Source: Desulfonatronum sp.
Lineage (GTDB): Bacteria > Desulfobacterota > Desulfovibrionia > Desulfovibrionales > Desulfonatronaceae
Reading direction: 5' to 3'
DNA: 9,367 bases
Assembly (NCBI GenBank): GCA_007127655.1
Contig: SKYX01000060.1
Span: forward strand, 1 to 9,367
A program made the position numbers and the translations under genes. Shown one piece after another: positions 6,511 through 9,367 of this stretch (its first letter is position 1; each line of letters opens with the position of its first letter). Below the pieces are notes generated by a model. It did no database searches, was not told the DNA's origin, and saw only the letters and a program-made list of their open reading frames with translations.

Positions 6511-8647
6511 ACAAAAGAGCAGGCAACTTCGAGCCAGGGCCGAGAAACAACTGGCCGAGGATTCCCAGGGGATGCAGAAAGCTCCTGTCGAGGATGTTCA
6601 GAAGCTGATCCATGAACTGCGCGTGCATCAGATTGAACTGGAAATCCAGAATGACGAACTGCGTGCAACGCAGGCGGCTCTTGAGCAGTCCCGGGACGGG
6701 TACCGGGAACTTTATGATTTCGCCCCTGTCGGATTCTTTTCCTTGGACGAGAAAAATTTGATCAAGGAGGTCAACCTTGCCGGCGCGGAACTCTTGGGCA
6801 CGGAAAGGGCGTTTTTAATCCGGCAACGTTTTTCCCGTTTCATCGCGCCGAAATCCCAGGATGCGTTCTATTTTCATCGAAGAAAAGTGCTTGCATCCAA
6901 AGTAAAGCAGGTTTGCGAACTTGAGCTTGTGAACAGGAACGGCGCAGTATTCAGCGTCCAACTGCAAACCGTGGCCGTGGTTGATGACCAGAGCAGTATC
7001 CAACTGCGCATCGCGGTCATGGACATCACCGCGCGAATCCGTCTCGAAGAAGAGCTGAAGGCCGCGAACGAAGAACTGGAGCAGCGGGTCGAAGCCCGCA
7101 CGAATGCATTGAAAAAAGCAAACCTGGAGCTCCAGGAGGAAATTGTTCAGCGCCGTCAGACCGCGATGCAATTGGAAGAATCAGAAGGAAAATACCGCAT
7201 CGTCGTGGAAAATTCGAGTGAAGGTATTGTCGTCACGCAAGATTCCATGATTAAATTTTCAAATGCCCATTTCGAGGTTATTTCTGGATATACAAGGGAA
7301 GAGTTGTCCGACTTGCCCATCAAGGATCTTGTCCATCCAGACGATGCCGCGATGGTCATGAACTATCATGCGCAGGCAATGTGGGACCAGGGGCGGCCAC
7401 AGCAATTTACCGCGAGACTGGTGGACAAGGTGGGGCAGGTAAAATGGCTTCGGAAAAAGAGGGTGCTGATCGAGTGGAACGATCGGCCGGCCATCCTGTG
7501 CTTTCTTGACGATATTACCGCACGGAAGCACTCCGAGCAGGTGTTGAAGGAGGTCGACGCCCAGCTCAAGAATATTTTTCTGGAGTCGCCCATCGGCATC
7601 GCGGTTTATGATGCGAACGGCCTTATGTACGGCGTGAACAGCGCCTATTTGGCCATTTACGGGATGTCTGACGCAACCCGAATCCTTGGAACATCGCTCT
7701 TTGAGGATCCTCTGCTGAGCAGCGAGACGAAAGGAAGACTGCTGGCGGGCAACGCGATTCGAGAGGAGGTCTCGGTTGATTCTGCAAGAGCCGCGGATGA
7801 CGCAGTGTTTGATCTCACAAGAACATCGGAGCTGTTTCTGGATATGCTGATCACCCCATTGGGGATGACCACGGGCAACACCGTGGACGGATATATGGCC
7901 CAGGTCCAGGACATTACGGAGGAAAAAGCCGCTCAGCGAAGCATCCGCGCTCTTTCCAAGCAGCTCGTCAGGGCGCATGAAAGCGAGCGCCTGATGATAT
8001 CCCGAGAGCTTCACGACCGCGTGGGGCAGGATCTTTCGTCCCTGAAAATCGGCCTTGATTCCCTGACCCGCGAGCACTCCGAGCACTTCGACCAGGATCC
8101 GGAGCTTTGGGAGAAGTTGGCGGAGTTCTCCAGTATCACACAGCAGGCCATCATGATTGTCCGGGACCTGGCCTATGAACTGCGTCCTCCAGGGCTGGAT
8201 CAATTCGGTTTCGTGCAGGCCTTGACGCAATATGGCAATGATTTCGAAGAGAAGACAGGGCTCGATGTGCGCATGACCTTTACGGGCATGAAACAATCGT
8301 CTTTTGATTTCGATACCGAGATCAATCTGTACCGGCTGATCCAGGAAGGCCTGAACAACATCCACAAGCATGCCCAAGCCAGGCGGGCTGTCGTGAGGAT
8401 GGTCGCGTCTTTTCCGAAAATCATCTTGCGGATCGAAGATGACGGCGTCGGCTTTGATCCGGAGCTACGGATGGTGACCGCGACCGCGGAGAAGCGCATG
8501 GGCCTGCGCAGCATGCAAGAACGGGCCACTCTGCTCGGAGGCTCGATGCGCATCCGCTCACGACTGGGAAAAGGCACGCAAATCCTGGTCGAACTCCCTC
8601 ATGAAAGGAAATGGTATGATTCGGAAAAAAACAGTTTTGATCGTTGA
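6485..8647 (+). CDS. Three-PAS sensor histidine kinase, HisKA_3 (NarX-like) class
   Basis: A 720-residue soluble kinase starting at GTG. The N-terminal helix contains LIHELRVHQIELEIQNDELR (41-60), a phrase typical of the start of many PAS kinases, which supports this as a natural N-terminus. The PAS modules are at about 72-185, 235-348 and 357-480, closing with D180, D343 and D476 in DIT motifs. A coiled segment (183-232) joins the first two. The HisKA_3 dimerisation domain has phosphoacceptor H510 in SRELHDRVGQDLSSLK. The ATPase has LIQEGLNNIHKHA (618-630), EDDGVGF (651-657) and a GKGTQI strand near 696-701, so it looks active. HisKA_3 kinases typically phosphorylate NarL/LuxR-type regulators, and exactly such a gene follows with a 32-bp overlap. 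It overlaps gene 2 by 26 bp in the +1 frame. The signal is unknown; no heme- or flavin-binding motif is evident. Confidence 0.95.
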   Translation: MTKSKPRSEQKSRQLRARAEKQLAEDSQGMQKAPVEDVQKLIHELRVHQIELEIQNDELRATQAALEQSRDGYRELYDFAPVGFFSLDEKNLIKEVNLAGAELLGTERAFLIRQRFSRFIAPKSQDAFYFHRRKVLASKVKQVCELELVNRNGAVFSVQLQTVAVVDDQSSIQLRIAVMDITARIRLEEELKAANEELEQRVEARTNALKKANLELQEEIVQRRQTAMQLEESEGKYRIVVENSSEGIVVTQDSMIKFSNAHFEVISGYTREELSDLPIKDLVHPDDAAMVMNYHAQAMWDQGRPQQFTARLVDKVGQVKWLRKKRVLIEWNDRPAILCFLDDITARKHSEQVLKEVDAQLKNIFLESPIGIAVYDANGLMYGVNSAYLAIYGMSDATRILGTSLFEDPLLSSETKGRLLAGNAIREEVSVDSARAADDAVFDLTRTSELFLDMLITPLGMTTGNTVDGYMAQVQDITEEKAAQRSIRALSKQLVRAHESERLMISRELHDRVGQDLSSLKIGLDSLTREHSEHFDQDPELWEKLAEFSSITQQAIMIVRDLAYELRPPGLDQFGFVQALTQYGNDFEEKTGLDVRMTFTGMKQSSFDFDTEINLYRLIQEGLNNIHKHAQARRAVVRMVASFPKIILRIEDDGVGFDPELRMVTATAEKRMGLRSMQERATLLGGSMRIRSRLGKGTQILVELPHERKWYDSEKNSFDR
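8604..8609 (+). promoter_or_regulatory. Ribosome binding site deciding the gene 4 start
   Basis: AAAGGA lies six bases before ATG at 8616. The in-frame ATG at 8601 has no purine-rich sequence upstream and would add only five residues (MKGNG) before MIRKKTVLIVDD. The 8616 start is preferred. Confidence 0.7.
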
Positions 8648-9293
8648 TGATCACCCGCTCTACAGGGAAGGTCTGAAGGCAATTATCGATCGAAGCCTCG
8701 CCTTCGAGGTGGTCGGGGAAGCCGGCAACGCTAAGGCGGGGCTCCAACAAGCCAAGGAGTTGCGGCCTGATCTTGCCTTGGTGGACATCTCCCTGCCCGA
8801 ACAAAACGGCATTGATATGCTTCGGGATATGAAAAAGGTTCTGCCCGAGACGCGGGCCCTGGTTGTCAGCATGCATTCCAGAGTGGACTATGTCGCCGAG
8901 GCCTTCCGGGCTGGGGCATATGGATACATGGCCAAGGAATCCGCCGGCGAAGGGCTGCTGAAAGCACTGGAAGCCGTGGCCAATGGAGAGTTTTTTCTGG
9001 ACAGTTCGTTGTCCCGAGAAGTGATCCTGAAAATCTCAAATACTCCTGATGAGCTGGTGGTTGCCATCGATAGCGACTACGGGAGCCTGACCGCCCGCGA
9101 GCAGGAGATCTTGCGGTTGCTGGCGGAAGGGCAAACGGCCAAGGAAATAGGGAACCGGCTTGCCATCAGCCCGAAAACAGTCGAGAACCACCGCATCAAC
9201 ATCATGCGCAAGCTCGAACTCCGGCGGCCCATCGACCTGATTCGTTACGCGATCAAGATCGGGCTGATTGATGTGGATAGCTGGAAGGATTGA
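8616..9293 (+). CDS. NarL/FixJ-family response regulator (REC - LuxR HTH)
   Basis: A 225-residue transcription regulator of normal length for this family. The receiver has the acidic pair D11/D12 (LIVDDHP), phosphoacceptor D57 (LALVDISLP), S85 as the switch residue and K107 (MAKESA), so it should be phosphorylatable. A linker leads to a LuxR-type helix-turn-helix at about 158-215, with LTAREQEILRLLAEG and the recognition region SPKTVENHRINIMRKL. By family rule, phosphorylation by the HisKA_3 kinase of gene 3 promotes dimerisation and DNA binding. The start lies inside gene 3, giving translational coupling. Target promoters cannot be inferred here, although the regions before genes 1 and 2 are candidates. 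Starting at the upstream ATG at 8601 would give 230 residues. Confidence 0.95.
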   Translation: MIRKKTVLIVDDHPLYREGLKAIIDRSLAFEVVGEAGNAKAGLQQAKELRPDLALVDISLPEQNGIDMLRDMKKVLPETRALVVSMHSRVDYVAEAFRAGAYGYMAKESAGEGLLKALEAVANGEFFLDSSLSREVILKISNTPDELVVAIDSDYGSLTAREQEILRLLAEGQTAKEIGNRLAISPKTVENHRINIMRKLELRRPIDLIRYAIKIGLIDVDSWKD

Positions 9294-9367
9294 ACCCGAC
9301 CCACCCACCCACCCGCTTCACAATCACTTTCCCCAGATCCCTCTGAGCACGACCAGAAAACGCCCCC
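9294..9367 (+). terminator. C-rich, G-poor 3' region, possible Rho-dependent termination zone
   Basis: The 74 bases after the gene 4 stop are strongly C-rich and G-poor, with many CC and TC steps, resembling Rho-utilisation regions. I see no GC stem followed by a U-run, so no intrinsic terminator. The assignment rests on composition only, and the real end point may lie beyond the window. Confidence 0.3.
9295..9314 (-). other. G-quadruplex motif on the minus strand, just past the operon
   Basis: On the + strand CCC tracts lie at 9295-9297, 9300-9302, 9304-9306, 9308-9310 and 9312-9314. Read on the minus strand these are five GGG tracts, four of them separated by single T residues, the fifth by TC. 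Four GGG tracts with one-base loops is a pattern known to fold into very stable parallel quadruplexes. It begins two bases after the gene 4 stop and lies on the template strand for this operon. The + strand could form an i-motif. Confidence 0.6.

Noticed and set aside
1..9367. CRISPR array, tRNA, rRNA or insertion sequence
   Set aside because: No regularly spaced repeats, no recognisable structural RNA and no transposase or flanking terminal inverted repeats were seen; nearly all of the window is the four coding regions.

Overview
The window holds four complete genes, all on the + strand. All encode signalling proteins without an obvious transmembrane segment or signal peptide, so the set looks like a cytoplasmic sensory cassette. 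GC content is moderately high, each gene has a purine-rich Shine-Dalgarno, and the architectures are PAS-rich. This points to an environmental proteobacterium-like Gram-negative. A sulfate reducer of the Desulfovibrio/Desulfomicrobium type is my best guess, but it rests on general impression, not a diagnostic marker.

Layout. Positions 1-144 are non-coding and open with a compound low-complexity tract (C16 then (AC)8), followed by an A-tract/TATAAA segment that may be a promoter. Gene 1 (145-3135) encodes an XRE-type helix-turn-helix fused to five PAS modules and an orthodox HisKA/HATPase kinase. A 96-bp spacer (3136-3231) carries an exact 11-bp copy of a sequence found upstream of gene 1, a 9-bp direct repeat and a small hairpin. 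Gene 2 (3232-6510) is a CheB methylesterase - CheR methyltransferase - coiled coil - PAS - PAS fusion. Gene 3 (6485-8647) is a three-PAS, NarX-like HisKA_3 sensor kinase that overlaps gene 2 by 26 bp. Gene 4 (8616-9293) is a NarL/FixJ response regulator that overlaps gene 3 by 32 bp. The last 74 bp are C-rich and G-poor; their minus strand carries five closely spaced GGG tracts, a strong G-quadruplex pattern.

How the parts may work together. Genes 2-4 overlap in series and are almost certainly one translationally coupled operon. The gene 3 kinase and gene 4 regulator are of matching class and form a standard two-component pair. Gene 2 adds receptor-type methylation and demethylation chemistry without a CheB receiver domain and with no chemoreceptor in view. 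Gene 1 joins a DNA-binding domain to a histidine kinase but has no dedicated receiver in the window. The most unusual content is therefore a possible link between a methylation module, a NarX/NarL-type pair and a DNA-tethered kinase. The individual domain families are well known; the combined circuit is inference.
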